Below are positions 1 through 12,739 of a DNA stretch of 64,000 nt, in pieces. Under the pieces are notes generated by a model. That model was not told where the DNA came from. It ran no database searches and was given only the letters and a program-made list of their open reading frames with translations. A program made the translations under genes and the position numbers. Source of the stretch: Candolleomyces eurysporus (lineage: Eukaryota; Basidiomycota; Agaricomycetes; Agaricales; Psathyrellaceae); NCBI GenBank assembly GCA_027579435.1, contig JANBPK010001484.1:17360-81359 (forward strand), given 5' to 3'. Each line of letters starts with the position of its first letter. Positions within the stretch are counted from its first letter, which is position 1.

Positions 1-1082
1 CGAGTTTGACGCGGCTTTGCTTCTTCGCCCAGCGGACGCCTTTTCCGTTTCCAATGATGAGGAACCCCCGCATAACTAGGAACATGATCCCATACAGGAT
101 CGCCATAATAAAGGCCGAGGCCCAGACCCACAGATACTCAGAGAGTATCTGGGCAGCCTTGAAATCTGTTTTGATCCAGCACCCTGTGCACATGAAGGTC
201 AGCAAAACCAAACTCGGAAGGCACTGAGTGGATCGAGCAGAACTCACAGTAACCCGTCTTGCCGTAGTAAACGTCGTTCCTGTGAACGGCGTTCGGAATT
301 CCTACAACGAGAGCAATGAAAAACCAGATGAAGGCAACCCCGATCTTTGAAGCATGTCGGGGAACCTTCCAGCGCAGCACCAGCACACCAAACGTGTGCA
401 ATGCGATGAACTAGAGATGTATTCAGGAGCGTGTTAAATTCCAATTCCCCGGAGAGACACGTTAGGAGGATATCACGTACAAGAGAACTGTAGATGGAGA
501 TGAGATGGTTAACACGGGTAAAACATGACGGACACATTAGCTGCAGTACTCACGATAAGGCAACCCCATTGATGCCTATCTGCTTGATTACTGCCTGTGC
601 TGTGCAAAGTGAACCTTCCGAGACGAACTGCGGGTACGTATAACGGAATTGAGTAACAGGCGAGCGGAGAACGAGCAATGGACACGGTTGCTCACCCCAT
701 TTCGCATCCATCGAATGCTAGGTAGATTACCAATCGCTTGCAGAAGGTCTGCAAACATGAGGTTTAAGAACAATCCCGAGCCACTGGCGTCGGACTCGGC
801 GCTCGTCCTGCCTCTACGTCTCCGCCATCGAATCTATAATGCGCAAAGAGGGACCACGAACGGCTCAGCGGTAGTCACGGGAAGTTACGATGAGTATGGC
901 AACATACAAAGGCGTAGGAGAGCAGTACCACGACTGCAGCACCAGACAAGCTACGAAAAGGAGGTTAGCTCGATACCCCAAGACCAACGGTCAATAGGGC
1001 ACACGTACCATGCAGACTGAACGCTTAGGTAGATCCCTAGCCGCTCGTCAAAGTTAAAACCGCTACCCATTGAGGAGGACAT
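1..1082 (-). CDS. Seven-TM G protein-coupled receptor (Git3/cAMP-receptor-like), 3' partial
   Basis: Probable plasma-membrane receptor for nutrient or environmental signals. I pieced it together from exons on the minus strand. Exon 1 (1009-1082) starts MSSSMGSGFNF and leads into TM1 (SGAAVVVLLSYAF). TM2 follows (LFLNLMFADLLQAIGNLPSI), then FVSEGSLCTAQ, which carries the extracellular-loop cysteine. TM3 to TM4 contain LVLRWKVPRHASKIG and FIWFFIALVVGIPNAVH. Removing the intron that ends near 231 gives the class motif YWCWI, followed by TM5 (YLWVWASAFIMAILYG). The WCWI after a Tyr/Gly-rich loop is typical of the Git3/Dictyostelium cAMP-receptor-like families in mushrooms. The first ATG after an upstream stop was chosen. 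The remaining TMs and the cytoplasmic tail lie beyond the left edge. The ligand is not known; the family call is quite secure, the exact subclass less so. Confidence 0.85.
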
Positions 1083-1773
1083 CGTCACCGGGTGGGGCAA
1101 GGGGGGCAATGATGATGAGAAGGCAGATATCTACCACCCCCGCTTTAAATTCTCGAGGCGCTTAGTTGTTGTCCTATCTTTGGACGCGCTGTAAACGAAT
1201 CCATCAGTGTGGCGTGCCTGGGGATATTAACGGGGGAATGCGAAAGGGGAATTCACTGCTGTGCAGTGCGATCATTTCTACCACGCCAAATCAATGTGAC
1301 CCCACCGCCTCAGATAAGTGTGTACGGGTGTGTATGGAGAGAGGTGGGCATAAGTGCCTCAAGGGTGCAGTATGCATGAGATAGGGTATACACATGCCTA
1401 GATCCGGGTGCACACAAGACAAGCTCTTCGGAATGCTCACTGAAGCACGGGGGCTATTCTTGAATCACTTGCGGGGATTGCATGAATAATGGAAGGTTCG
1501 ATGGACGTGTGTGATTACGGGCACTAAAAGGACCTTTATGCCTCCTATCTCAATAGGCGTCTGTCGAAGAAAGCGTCGACAGACAGAATTCAAGGTGATA
1601 TAGACCTAAATTTAACTCAATTCAAATTGAATACGACTTCGGAAACGAAAACAAAGGAATTGAATGGTATACGGGACGACCCTGTCATCTCGCCATGAAA
1701 AACTTGTTACAGTAGGAATACCGTTTCAGTCCCAAACGTCACCTATTTTTGTCTGGAAATTTCGGGTTGCGGT
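1083..1773. other. Intergenic, GPCR 5' flank
   Basis: About 690 bp between the GPCR start and the cutinase stop, both on the minus strand. Short ORFs here show no recognisable motif. It should hold the GPCR promoter and the cutinase terminator. I see no RNA gene or repeat. Confidence 0.5.
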
Positions 1774-2519
1774 CTAGACGCGGGCACGGACGAAGGCAGC
1801 GGCGGCAGTGGCATCCTGGATTTACAAAAAGCGTTAGTAAGTAAAAATTTCAGACACAGTGTCGAACGAAAAGACAGCGACACTCACACTTCCGTAAGTA
1901 AGATGAGGAGCCAATATGATGTGCTGTCCGGTGCAAATGAGGTCTCCAAAATTGCAGAAGGTCTTCCTGCGGCTTTGGAGAACGCCAGGGAGAGCAGTGC
2001 TCTCGTACGGGTCGCCGAAAGTGACGACGGCAACGACGCGGTTCTGGATGGCGGACGAAAGCTGGCGGGCGGCCAAGTGGGTTACCTGGGCTCCCTGACT
2101 ATAGAAGGAAGAATGAGTGAGAATGAGAAGTTAGTACCAGTTCCGTGTTGATTCTCGCAGAGCACTGACCTATAGCCAGAAATGACGATCTTTGTATTGG
2201 GGCAGGAGTTCGCGGTTGAGGTGACCGAGTTGGCCATGGTGCGAGCGCCTCCAGCGTCACCACCAGCCAAGTAGCCGGAAACCAGGGCCGGATAGTCAAT
2301 ACCGGTAAACCTCACGCTCTTGCCCACGAGCTGAACGTTAAGTGCGGTCGAAAAGCTGGGACCGACGACGGTACCAAGGGTACCAACCTCACCGGTGCCT
2401 CGGGCGAAGTAGACTTGCACATCAGGGCAAGATTGACGAGCCTCGAGTTCGCCGGTGGGCACCGCAGTGGCAACAATGGCAGAGAGGGCGAGGGTGAAGA
2501 GAGAGATGAGGGATCGCAT
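1774..2519 (-). CDS. Cutinase (CE5 serine esterase), secreted
   Basis: Secreted alpha/beta hydrolase that cleaves cutin or other aliphatic esters. Three exons (2519-2170, 2098-1888, 1815-1774) join to exactly 201 codons. An N-terminal signal peptide (MRSLISLFTLALSAIVATA) is followed by a short pro-region and SCPDVQVYFARGTGE, the usual start of the mature enzyme. The first intron splits the nucleophile motif; joined, it reads GYSQG. Asp and His of the triad are in CNFGDLIC and APHLTYG. The cysteine pattern fits the two family disulfides. Length (200 aa) is typical of fungal cutinases. Nothing is broken. It has its own TATA box about 95 bp upstream and no operon-like partner. A function in plant litter or plant surface degradation is inferred from the family. 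Confidence 0.93.
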
Positions 2520-2613
2520 GGCTTCTCTGGCGGGTAGATATAGGAGTGATTCTTCGCTTGTTCTTTTCGATGGCGAGGTTGAGGTTGGGGCATTCTGGGG
2601 GCAAGGGTAGGTC

Positions 2614-2626
2614 TTATATATATATT
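2614..2626 (-). promoter_or_regulatory. TATA box of the cutinase gene
   Basis: On the minus strand this reads as an alternating AATATATATATAAG-type stretch about 95-105 bp upstream of the cutinase ATG, a normal distance for a strongly regulated fungal gene. Confidence 0.6.
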
Positions 2627-4206
2627 CAGCGACCAGTCGACAGCACCATAAGAGCGATGCTCACCTCGAATTGATATTGGCGATCTCAAGTGACCTTTGG
2701 CGGGAGCAGAGCTCGACATGCGGGTAAAGCCAGGAAGGGACGCGGAAACAAACGTTCTTATCGGGTCCAATGACTGTACCGACGAGGGGGAGGTGTTTCT
2801 AATCGGGTGACGACAGTGTCAACTTTTGACTGTACAGAGACCTGGCTAATAAACAAAGCATTGTAGTAACTTGGATCAGTGTTAGTCAGTATGGATATCT
2901 GTTAGGCGGTTGACGTTTCCCTCGAAGATCATGCTTACGAGTAACATTGGCAAGTTCAGCTCCCTTGAATACCTGCCAAAAGCCAGCCGATGAGGCAGAA
3001 TACAACTGTGCTCTCGATATTAGTCAACGGGAGCTGTAGAACCTTGCAAGAACTCTCGGATGCGCTTTCGAGGAGGCAGAAGAAAGCGGGTGCATTCCCC
3101 ACACCACGCTAAGCCAACAACAACCAGTCCGGTGATCAGCAACAGCCTGCACAACCGCAGTTGGCTGCAGTTGAGTTGGCAGTTGCTCTGGCGTATCTGG
3201 ACGCGGTGCATTCTACCAATAATAAGTTGTCCTGGTAATTCGGTTGCTATCTTTTGAAATTACTGGTATCGATGGTGAAGCGTGCGCAAGAATTGAGAAG
3301 TAGTGGCCAGGGTGAAGGGGGGTGACCTGGTCACTCGTCCAGCTTCCAATTATTCTCTTTGATAAGCCTCTCTCTTTCCAGCAAGTATTTACCTGGACAG
3401 AAGCAATGTCAATACCTCGAGACCGTCGGAAGACTGTTAGAACTTACTCTCTTTGTACTTCTGGGATGGATCTGCTGCCTTGTGGTAATACCAGCCAAGG
3501 CGATCGTTGCATCCGATGCAGAATACATCGGCAACGGTATGAACGCCAGTCCTTTTGAATATCTAAGTCGTACACAGACCGGATGACCTTGTGAAAACGT
3601 ACAGCAAGGAACGCTCTTCACGCCGGCCGAGCTTGACGTTGACTGCCGACTGCATAAGACTATATTACACTGAGTCGACCCCAACATAGCAACGAAGGCT
3701 TGAAGACTTACAATCCACGACCATCCCTTCCAGAGAACGATTTGCTGATCACTTCATCCTGTAGACTCTGGCAGCGGCTGAGCGAGACATTCCTCTGTTA
3801 CTTCGCCACACTTACGATAACCGCAGAGCACTTGGAACATGAGTATGTAGGGTGTCCTTCGTACGTCTGGATTACCGCCGTTGATTGCTGTGGGTTATTG
3901 GAGCTGGATGGAAGCATTCTGTGATATATATGAAGTAGAGTTCAGGCTAGGTGTTCTGGTACCGCTCATCCAGCAGAGACATTCCAATTTCTAAGCCTAA
4001 GCAAGGCAATGGCGGCGCTCGAGCAAGAGGGACAAGAGAGAGGGCCAGGAGGGGTTATCCGATAATATTGGGAGCAAAAATAAATATTAAAATCAAATAA
4101 TTGCCTTGGTGGCTCACCGCGCCTCGCCACACCATCACTATCCTCAACGACAACGACTACAGAAGAGAAGCTCGTGTTCTGCACAAATTCTCAGCCACTC
4201 AACTGC
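2627..4206. other. Intergenic region with one weak candidate ORF
   Basis: About 1.6 kb between the divergent cutinase and Vps53 genes. A plus-strand ORF at 3359-3586 encodes one strong hydrophobic helix (LTLFVLLGWICCLVVIPAKA) followed by a polar tail. A second in-frame stretch at about 3104-3235 is open but starts after a stop. Neither can be joined into a gene model with normal splice sites. They may be remains of a membrane-protein gene; I could not identify a family. Confidence 0.3.
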
Positions 4207-7200
4207 ATGGATCGTGCCCAAAATGAAGGAATGTCTCCAGAGGTCGTTCAGGCTATCTACCGGATACTAGAAGTATCAACCAATGCTCCAGAATCCGACC
4301 CGTTTGACGGCCTGTCGGAAGGATTCAGTGCTATTCGCGTCCTCAACGACTTCTTCCCAAACGGTATGCCCTGGAGGTCTCGAAATGAGTGGAGACGCTT
4401 AATTGTTCTGCAGAAGCATCACTGGAAAGACTGGACGAAGTCAGCGCGCAGCTGGCTGCGACCCAGCAGCAACTACAGGAAGAGATTGACTCTCTGCAAG
4501 AGGAGTTGAAGCGTAGCCAGGATCCAGATAGGATGTCAATCATTCAGGAAATGATTTCTGTACGTCTTGAAGCTATACTACCTGTACTCTTGGAGTGACG
4601 TTCTGATTCAAGGATCTGCTAGGCCAAATGTCACGTATCCGAGAAAAGGCCACCGAGTCTGAAGCAGTTGTTCGAAACATAACGAAGGATATTCAAGTGC
4701 TGGATCTTGTCAAGAGGAACCTTATACACAGTACAACGACGCTCAAACGGCTGCAGATGTTGGGTAGGAGAAGCAACACTTGAACATCTAAGGCAGTATT
4801 GACGCACCCGTAGTCAACGCACTCACTCAATTGGAGGACTTGATGAAAGACAAGAAATACTCTGAAGTTGCCCAGAAGCTGGCTGTGAGTTTTTGTGCAT
4901 TATTATCTCATCAGGAAGTTAATATCCTCTCAGGCAGTCAAACAGATATCAGCGACCTTTGAGACCTACACAGGTGTACCTCGCATTGCGAGGCTATGGA
5001 AACGTATCAAAGACATTCAAGGGCAACTCAGGAATCAACTCGAGGAAGACTTTGATAACTTGTTCGCATCCTTCGTCCATCCAATCGGAGGCACTTATTG
5101 ACCGATCTTTAGCTTCATCCAGGACCCCAGCAAACAAATCAAGGCCACCCTCATTGGCGAAGCATGCACTGTCGTAGACGTTCTAGGCGTGCAAATGCGA
5201 CACCACATAGTTGACCGATTCGTTGCACTGGAGATGAAGGAGTACCGCCGCATCTTTCGGACGAACGACGAAGCTGGACAGTTGGACAACCTGTCCCGAA
5301 GATACGCCTGGTTCAGGCGTCTGATATCGAGCTTTGAGATCGAACAAGGTCGGGTGTTTCCAGCGGAATGGAAGGTTGGATGGCATTTGCTCGCAAAGTT
5401 CGCCGAGATTACACGGTTTGTCAATTGCTATCCTGTTGCGACCTATTTTGATGTCTTTGATTGTAGAGATCATGCTACGACGTTGTTGACTAAGATAGGG
5501 CCAGCCCTGACTGTCAAAACGCTACTGGAGAGCATCCAAATTACTCTCGAATTCGAGGCTTCTATGGCTAAGAAATGGGTTACGCCTGTACGTACTATTT
5601 TCAGTGCTTACCAGAATATGCTAACTCGGTTCTTTGCCAGTTCCAAGACATACTCAAGGCGACCGACGTAGCACACTCCCAACCGGGACAGTCCATTACC
5701 TCGGTGTTTGAACCCCATATGAATATCTTCATCGATGCTCAAGACAAGTGAGTAATCTCGATGTTCATTGTGTAAAGCCTTTCTGAAGCGGGGTATAGGG
5801 CTCTCACTGATATGCTTGCCCCTCACCGAGGCGGAAAAGCGTACAAACCGCCTCGCACCTCAGTTGATAAAGAGGAGGAAGGCGACAGTGAATCGTCTCC
5901 TCTTGCTGTGCTTCCTTCTTCAACGGAACTCTTCTATTTCTACGCTCAGACGCTGGATCAGTGCGCTAGCTTATCAACAGGCCAGCCGCTCTATGATTTG
6001 GCGAACTTACACAGGAAGTGGCTTAGAATATATGCAGGTCAGTGGGTGCCACCACTTCAGTAATGATCAGTCAAGTGAAACGTTCTCCGTCTCTCTAGAG
6101 GAAGTCCTCACTCTGGGTGCCACCAAAAAGTGAGATTGACAAACACGTTGGGTCTTAGCGGTTCTGACCTTCGGCATACAGGCCTCCAACTCAAATTCGC
6201 AAGTCTGTCGAGACTCGTTCGGACTCGGAACTATTGAAACAAACTTGTCTCGTGATTAACACCGCCGATTACTGTCAGACGACTGCTCTTGAAGTAAGAT
6301 TCCTTTCCCGGCACCGTTTCTCATCTAACCTTTCCGTTCTAGTTGGAGGAGAAGATCAAAGAAAAGATAAATCCTGAATATAAGGAGAAAATCAGTTTCC
6401 AAGCTGAACGGGATATGTTCGTCAGGTGGGGAATTTATTTTTTTCGTTCCTACGCGACTTTCAATGCTGACCGTCTTCCAGCACGATTTCAGCAGCTATC
6501 GGGGTACAATTACGAGAGTTTGAATTAATCTGTGACGCATCTTTCATCGCTTTGGCGCGAATGTCCTGGGCGACAGTAAACCAGGTTACCGGCCCGTCAG
6601 CATACACTGGGGAACTTGTGAAGGCAGCAGAACAGGTGACCGAACTCATCAAGCCACTGGTTGAGCAGAAGAAATATCTGCGGAATTTCTTCGACAAAGC
6701 TTGCAGGTAAACTGTGTGGTGTCTCATGTATCGGTTTGCCATGCTAATAAGTGCGCCTTATTAGCCTCATTCTAGTCAAATTCACGAATTCTCTTGTGCG
6801 GAGCCGCCCTCTGAAAGAAATTGGCGCCGAACAGGTCTGTTATTTATTGAATTAATATGTTTCCTAGCCTACCAACTCTAACACTCTACGCTTATCGCTG
6901 CCGTAGCTCCTCATTGACCTCCAATCGATCAAAGGATATTTGACCAAGATGCCTGGGGAAGCTCTCACGACTAATACGTACGTTCGTTTATTGACCTTCC
7001 GAGAGTTTCTCACTGTCGTCGTACCCAGGTATTCCCGGGCCTTGAACAAGACCGCCTCACGGCTGGAGGTCTTACTGAAGGTCATCGTGACTCCTGAGGT
7101 TTGCAACCAATTAATCCAGCTTTCGTGCGATTGAACTCATGGTCAATATGCACAGGATCCTGCAGAAGGGTTTATCCTCAATTACACCCTCTTGATTAAA

Positions 7201-7696
7201 GACGCCTCCCTCATTAACTTCCAAAAGGTGAGAACGGGACCAACACGTGTGCCCGCCCGTCGTTGTCATTGGATACCCGAACTCACATTTTACCTATCTA
7301 CACCCGCCCTTGCGATGCGAACAGATTCTTGACCTGAAAGGAACGCCTAAATCCATTCAGAACAATCTGCATGATTCTTTCCTCTCAATCACCAGCACGA
7401 AGACCGACCTCGAGAGTACTTCCTTCTTGTCATCCTTGGACATGGATCCGCCAGCCACGGGCGCCATAGGTGGCAGTTTACTCAGTCCTGGAGGCAGTCG
7501 GTTGTCGTTACCATTAAACGCGGCCGGGAGTGAGAGTATTTTTGCGGGTCTGTCAGCACCGTCGCCAAGTGGGCCGCCGACGGGATCCAGTATGAGCGGT
7601 GATGCAAGGCAGGGTGAGCCTTCGAAGCAGGTCTTCTCGGATTTCCGCCGCTTTGTGAGCTTTGGGTTGAGGAAGGACTCTACTCCACCTTCTTGA
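4207..7696 (+). CDS. VPS53: GARP complex subunit Vps53
   Basis: Subunit of the Golgi-associated retrograde protein tether, which catches endosome-derived vesicles at the trans-Golgi network. At least ten exons. The N-terminal part has the Vps53 coiled-coil signature: an FFPN segment, LEELKRSQDPDR-type heptads, IREKATESEAVVRNITKDIQ, LDLVKRNLIHSTTTLKRLQM and YTGVPRIARLWKRIKDIQGQ. The C-terminal part (exons near 6640-7400) keeps the conserved FFDKACSLILVKFTNSL, LLIDLQSIKGYLTKMPG and RALNKTASRLEVLLKVIV blocks, then LDLKGTPKSIQNNL. A Ser/Pro/Gly-rich tail ends in STPPS. The start is the first real ATG of exon 1 (an upstream in-frame GTG is not used). It converges on the membrane-protein gene at 7982. 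Complete and housekeeping in character. Confidence 0.9.
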
Positions 7697-7981
7697 TGAT
7701 GATGCATCGGCATCAGAGCGAAGGCACCCCATTCCTCTCGAACATTTAGACAGACTATTCATTCCCTTCCCGTGTCTTCTTTCGTGGAAATAGGTTGGAT
7801 ATGTAAGGTGTGACACAGGATGCCTAGTAATATTAATTTGGCCTTCAACGGGCATGATAATCGAAGGGAAAATTTGAGAGGGAGGGTATCTTTTAGATGA
7901 TGGGTAAAACACATCAAAGACCGTCCAAGAAAGATGAAAAAAGAGAGTGATAAGTACATTTTACAGGTAACTGCGAATTGT

Positions 7982-10900
7982 TCATGAAAAGTTCTTGGGA
8001 CTCCGAGTCCGAGAAGCGTCACTAGTAGGATCGTCTGTAGTATCATTCGTCGTATTCTCACCACGCCTAAGGTGACTGGAACTGGATTCAAAACGTGCCG
8101 AACCGAAGGGGGTCGTGAACGCCGAACTCGACCCTCCCCTTGAGTGCCCCGGACGAGCAGTAATGCTCGACGTTGGAGAGTGCAAACCAAGTACCCGCTG
8201 AACAAGGTAATTGGGGGAAGACAGCGCAGGAGGAGGTGTCGGGGCCGGAACAACGTCTTCTCCTTCAAGCTGGGGATCCGGAGGCGAAGGCACAGCGGGC
8301 ACATACATACTCGAGCCGCTGGTCCTCACACTCTGACCCTCGAGAGTAAGCCGACCACGGGCAAAAGCAGGAATCTCTTCCGAGTCGCTGCCCTGCCTGA
8401 AATCAACGTCTGAAACGGTGAAAGGCAAGCTGTCTGTTGGAGATTCCAGGGGTTCGAGGATAGGATGGACGTGCACCGGGTCACTCCTGGTCGAAGTCTC
8501 GGAGATACTAATCCGACCTTGTCGTCGTTCAGGTAATAGGAACTGGGCAGCAGATGGGATGATGATTTNNGGGGGGGAGTGCTTTGTGGTTTAGAGTTTG
8601 AGGCGTCGTTGTCATTTTCGTGCTCATCCGTGGAGATGGGTGCACTGTTCGAGCTGCTCCAGCGAGATTGCTCTTCCGGGAGGTTCAGAAGGCCTTGGGG
8701 AGGCGTGCTATATCGGCGGGTATCTCCTCGCAAAGAGCTGGAATCGGTGTTTTCCTTGGAGTGAGCAGAAACATCGGACGATGAGGTCATGTCCAGGAAT
8801 GAGTGCCTCGCCGTTGCACTATGCTGCTCCATGAGCGGTTGCAGGGGGGTGAGACGGAACGGTTGGCGGGAAGAACCGTGAGCTACTTCGGCCCTAGGCA
8901 CGAGCCGCGACATGCGATTTGAGAATCGTCCAGAGAACCTTTGAGAACTTGAAGAGGGTGTCGATGACCACTGAGTCTGTTGACCTGTACCAGGGGGTGA
9001 CAATGTCACAGGGGGTGAAACGGGTATTTGTGACGACAAGGGGGTGCCCTCCTGGGTCCGAGCCCCAGACGATCCCGGCCGAGGGCCAAAGGTTCCACTA
9101 CACCGCAAGGGACCACTGAGAGCCGGAACCCCCATTTCTTCTGTGCTGGGTGATACTGGCTCGCTTTGGCTACCGGGTCCTTCCTGTGTGTCCGAGCGAG
9201 TGGGAGAGGGCAAGGGTACGGTAATAGGCGGTTTGGGAAGAGGACGAGGTGTCCTTTGCTGCTGCTGTGGTGACTCGGGCTGCTGAGTACCAGTGCTGGA
9301 GGACTGCGGAGGTATCGAAGCGAGATCCAGGGACAAAGGATTGCGCTGTTGGGGGAAACTTGCTTTGCTAGTTCGCGGACTGAGGCTGCGAATGAGCCTG
9401 CGTACAGCGGGCCCACTCAAGACAGCCGGTGTTTCATCGATGCTCTGGTCCATCACGCTGCCGCGATCCTCCTTTGAAAGCTCTCGGACGGGGTATGGGG
9501 GTGTCAAAGAAGACGTGTAGGACGTCACTGGGGATGCCGGTTGGTCACGTAGCCTATCCTCGCTTGAAGCCCGTGCCTTTCCTTTGTTCTTAGGCTGGAT
9601 AACGGTCGGTATGGAAGACGATTGTGTAACTGAGTGAGGAACAGATGGCGGGGATTCGGATTCTCGGTGTGAGACGGAGGCTGCATAGGAAGGAGGAGCC
9701 GGCTCGCGAGGTTCGGCTTCAAAGCCTAGGGGCGCAGTGAGGTAGGACAACGATGTTTGAGTACGAGTAGGCACCCTCTCGTCTTGCGAAGGAGGCTGGA
9801 AGGGGATGTTAATGTGGTAGCCAGGTGACCACGACCGATTGTCACTGACACGTTTGGCTTCCTTGCCCTTGTTCCTACCATTCCGCTTGCTATTCGAACT
9901 ACTTGCCCGGGAATGTCGCCCAATGCCCATCATGAACATTGCGTTTCGAAGAACGGAAGGCGATGAACGTGAACTGATAGCATCGCTTGTAGACTGAACG
10001 GTGCCAGCGTCACGGGGTGGTTCGTGCTTTTCATCGTACAGACTGGAGTGTCGGAACTGGATACCCAAGCTGTCTCTCGCCACGGCATGCTCGACTTCAC
10101 GCTTCCACCGAGAGAAACTACTTTTCCCGCTTTCTCGGTGAGGCGCTCTGGGTTGGGAACGATCAGAGGGAGTTCGCTCCGAGATGAAAGTGAAGGTAAG
10201 TTCTTGTTCGGGGCGTGAAGGCACAGCTGGTCCGATATCGAGCACATCACCCGCTTCAGTTGACTTTCCCGTGCGGAATTGATACGAATTTCTCCATCGT
10301 TCTCTTTCTAGCTGATACTTCTTGCGAGGCCGGTAGATGAACCAGAAATACAGGAAGCCGGAGAAGAGCATGAATGCGAGGATGCCTGCAAGGATGAACG
10401 CCGCGATGGTGCCTCTTGGAAACGCGGTGGCGCTGCCGACAGGGGTAGGTGAAGGAGATGGCGGTCTGTGAAGGAAGTCATGTTTCAGTGTCAGAGGGAG
10501 GTGTGATCCGAAAAATGCCTGACATTGAGGAGTCTGAGGTATAGACAACGAATCCTCCTTCCAATAAGGACAAAGTGCCGCCGCCTTCATTGGTCACAGT
10601 GACATTGTGAGTTATGTTGGGGTCCAGTCCGGTGGAGTAATGTAGTAGGGTGTCATGGGCCAGAAATGAGGATGTTGCAGAATAGGACACGGTCTTGTCG
10701 TTGACTGTGACAGAATAGTTTCCTGCCTCGGGGGAGGTCGTTCCTTGGAGTACGAATGCTACGCCTGAAAGCCGGTACGCGACAGAATCAGAGGCTTGAC
10801 GAAGTAATGAGAAGACAAGGTACGTACCACGAAAGCTCGCTCTTGCATGATCACCGACCGAGTTCGACTGATGAAATGTCGCGTTGTCCTCAGCTCCGAA

Positions 10901-11528
10901 ACTCCATCTGCCATGAAACGCTACCGTGTGGTCGTCGAGGGGGACCGGTCTGGCACTGTGGATGAAAGTAAGTCAAAAGGTTGGCATATGCTCGGGGTAT
11001 ATCGACTCACGATGAAGCACTTGCATTTGGAGGGATGGAAAGAATGACGGCTCGTTCAAAAGCTATCGTCGAAGAATTGGGCAGGTCAGTGTTGGGAATT
11101 TGAGCAGTCAAGGTGAGCACATGGTCCTCATCGTCCAGGTCGGTGATGGTTGCAAGCACATTTTCAGGAATACTTGCGCCTGTATTGTTGACGTTGGCTC
11201 CGTCGAGATCGATAGTATAGGTGACATTCGTGACATTGCCTTGCAGCTGAATGCCGGTTCCTGGGGTTGTGCAATGAGAGTCGGAGGCTGAGGTTATGTG
11301 GGACTGGGCTATACCTTTCCAAGAGATCCTGAGGGACGCCCCGTCCCTGGAGGTGATATGCATGCTTGTGCCATTGCCCTTGACTCCCTGGGCAGTCGCA
11401 AACCCTGATTCAGAAAAGTATGGGTTCCAGCCCTGATTGGGTTCCGGTGAAGATAAAGTATCGCGAAAAGGAGAGTAGAATATTGTAGGAGAGGTGTCTC
11501 TAACAGAGAGCTGCACAGAAGTGGCCAT
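7982..11528 (-). CDS. Single-pass membrane protein, Ser/Pro-rich cytoplasmic tail
   Basis: Multi-exon gene of a type common in Agaricomycetes and of unknown function. The first exon (11528 down to about 11010) encodes an extracellular beta-rich segment starting MATSVQLSVRDTSPTIFYSP, with several N-x-S/T sites. A second ectodomain part lies in exons at about 10990-10480 (SGIFRITPP). A TM helix follows (AAFILAGILAFMLFSGFLYF), then a basic stop-transfer RPRKKYQLERER and a very long disordered tail rich in Ser and Pro, ending SRTRSPKNFS. Two Ns at 8569-8570 next to a G run break the frame: after them the original frame soon ends, while another frame stays open to 7982. I read this as an assembly indel, not a natural truncation. 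The exact N-terminus is uncertain; no signal peptide is evident at 11528, so an upstream exon may be missing. It converges on VPS53. Confidence 0.7.
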
Positions 11529-12739
11529 ATATCGTTGGAGTCATGCGCGTCGACCTCGAGGTCACGGCACGCAAACGCCCTGCACAAGGTTGGGGGGATG
11601 GAGGGCCAAGCCAAGAGGGCCTAGAGTACAGCGGCTATATCTGAGGTTGAGTAAATGATGCGGCAGGTGGAGAAGAGGGGATTATACCGAAATCAGATAC
11701 GATCTTCAACGCACGGGCGTAAAGAGGCTTGCGAAGGCCAGCGCGGATAAAAGGCTGTTAGATGGTGGTAGACTCCAGAGTCCACTGCGTCCGCCTTTGG
11801 CTCATCGACGGGGCATTATTCGGAAACCGGGGCTCAGAGGCACAGATACGCATGCATTATACCAGTTTGGAAGAATCTGTGGACAGCCAATAAGGGTAAG
11901 TGAACAGTAGAGGAAATGCCATATGGATTGTCATACCGACCGAGACAGTGGGTAATTATGCCACCAAATATCACAAACCCAATCCCGTTTTCCGAGCCTG
12001 TCATGCTCTGCTGCTCTTCGTTCCCCTTCTGGACAGCTTGTGTTTTCCACCCTTGCCACGACGTACCGTCGAGCTGGTACTTGCTTCATAACCTCCGAAG
12101 ACATGGCAACCAACATCTGGATGCATTTGTGGGCGCCGTGAGCTGAGGCCTCCGTGGCATTGCTATTAGAGTCGAATTAAGATCTTAAAAGCCTGTATTC
12201 AACCCAAGATGAGGCGATGAAGACGGTAGAATAGTAGAAAGTTGACGAAAAGCGCAGGATGAGCATGACACAGGCAACCGTTGTCCGGGTTTCGGATCAA
12301 ATCAAACCATCACGCGCCGACCGGGAATCTTACGTAATGACCCAGCCGTTACCACCAGCTTTGAAAAGTTTGGAGAAATGAGCTTTCAGGATAGGTCATG
12401 GTATAATACATAGACTAGAGGAGTAAGTCTATGTCTATGTATAGCTCGCACAGGACGGAGAGCTATAGACACACTCGAGTCCAAAAGCTCGGCAAGCAGA
12501 TTTTCGGAGCTCGAATGTGCCCGACTCCGCCTAACTTTGCTTGACCGGCACCAATAACGTCATCTGACACCTGGCGCTTATATCAGGTTGACCCCAAACC
12601 GCGATGTCGAGTTGATCCCTCCTCAGCAAATTCGCACTTGCAACAGGTAATTAAGTGAGCTATTATTAAGAATGAAGCTTAGAGTGCTAATATGTACTAT
12701 TACCGTTAGCCAGATCGTGAATTTCATGACAGAGACGCA
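11529..12739. other. Intergenic, divergent promoters
   Basis: Between the divergent membrane-protein gene and the AAA-like gene. Short ORFs near 11900-12150 exist in several frames without motifs. Around 12430 there is a small AT-rich stretch with repeated CTATGT. No supported gene. Confidence 0.45.

Noticed and set aside
2312..2770. 152-aa ORF on the minus strand at the cutinase 5' end
   Set aside because: Overlaps the cutinase signal-peptide exon in another frame and includes its promoter.
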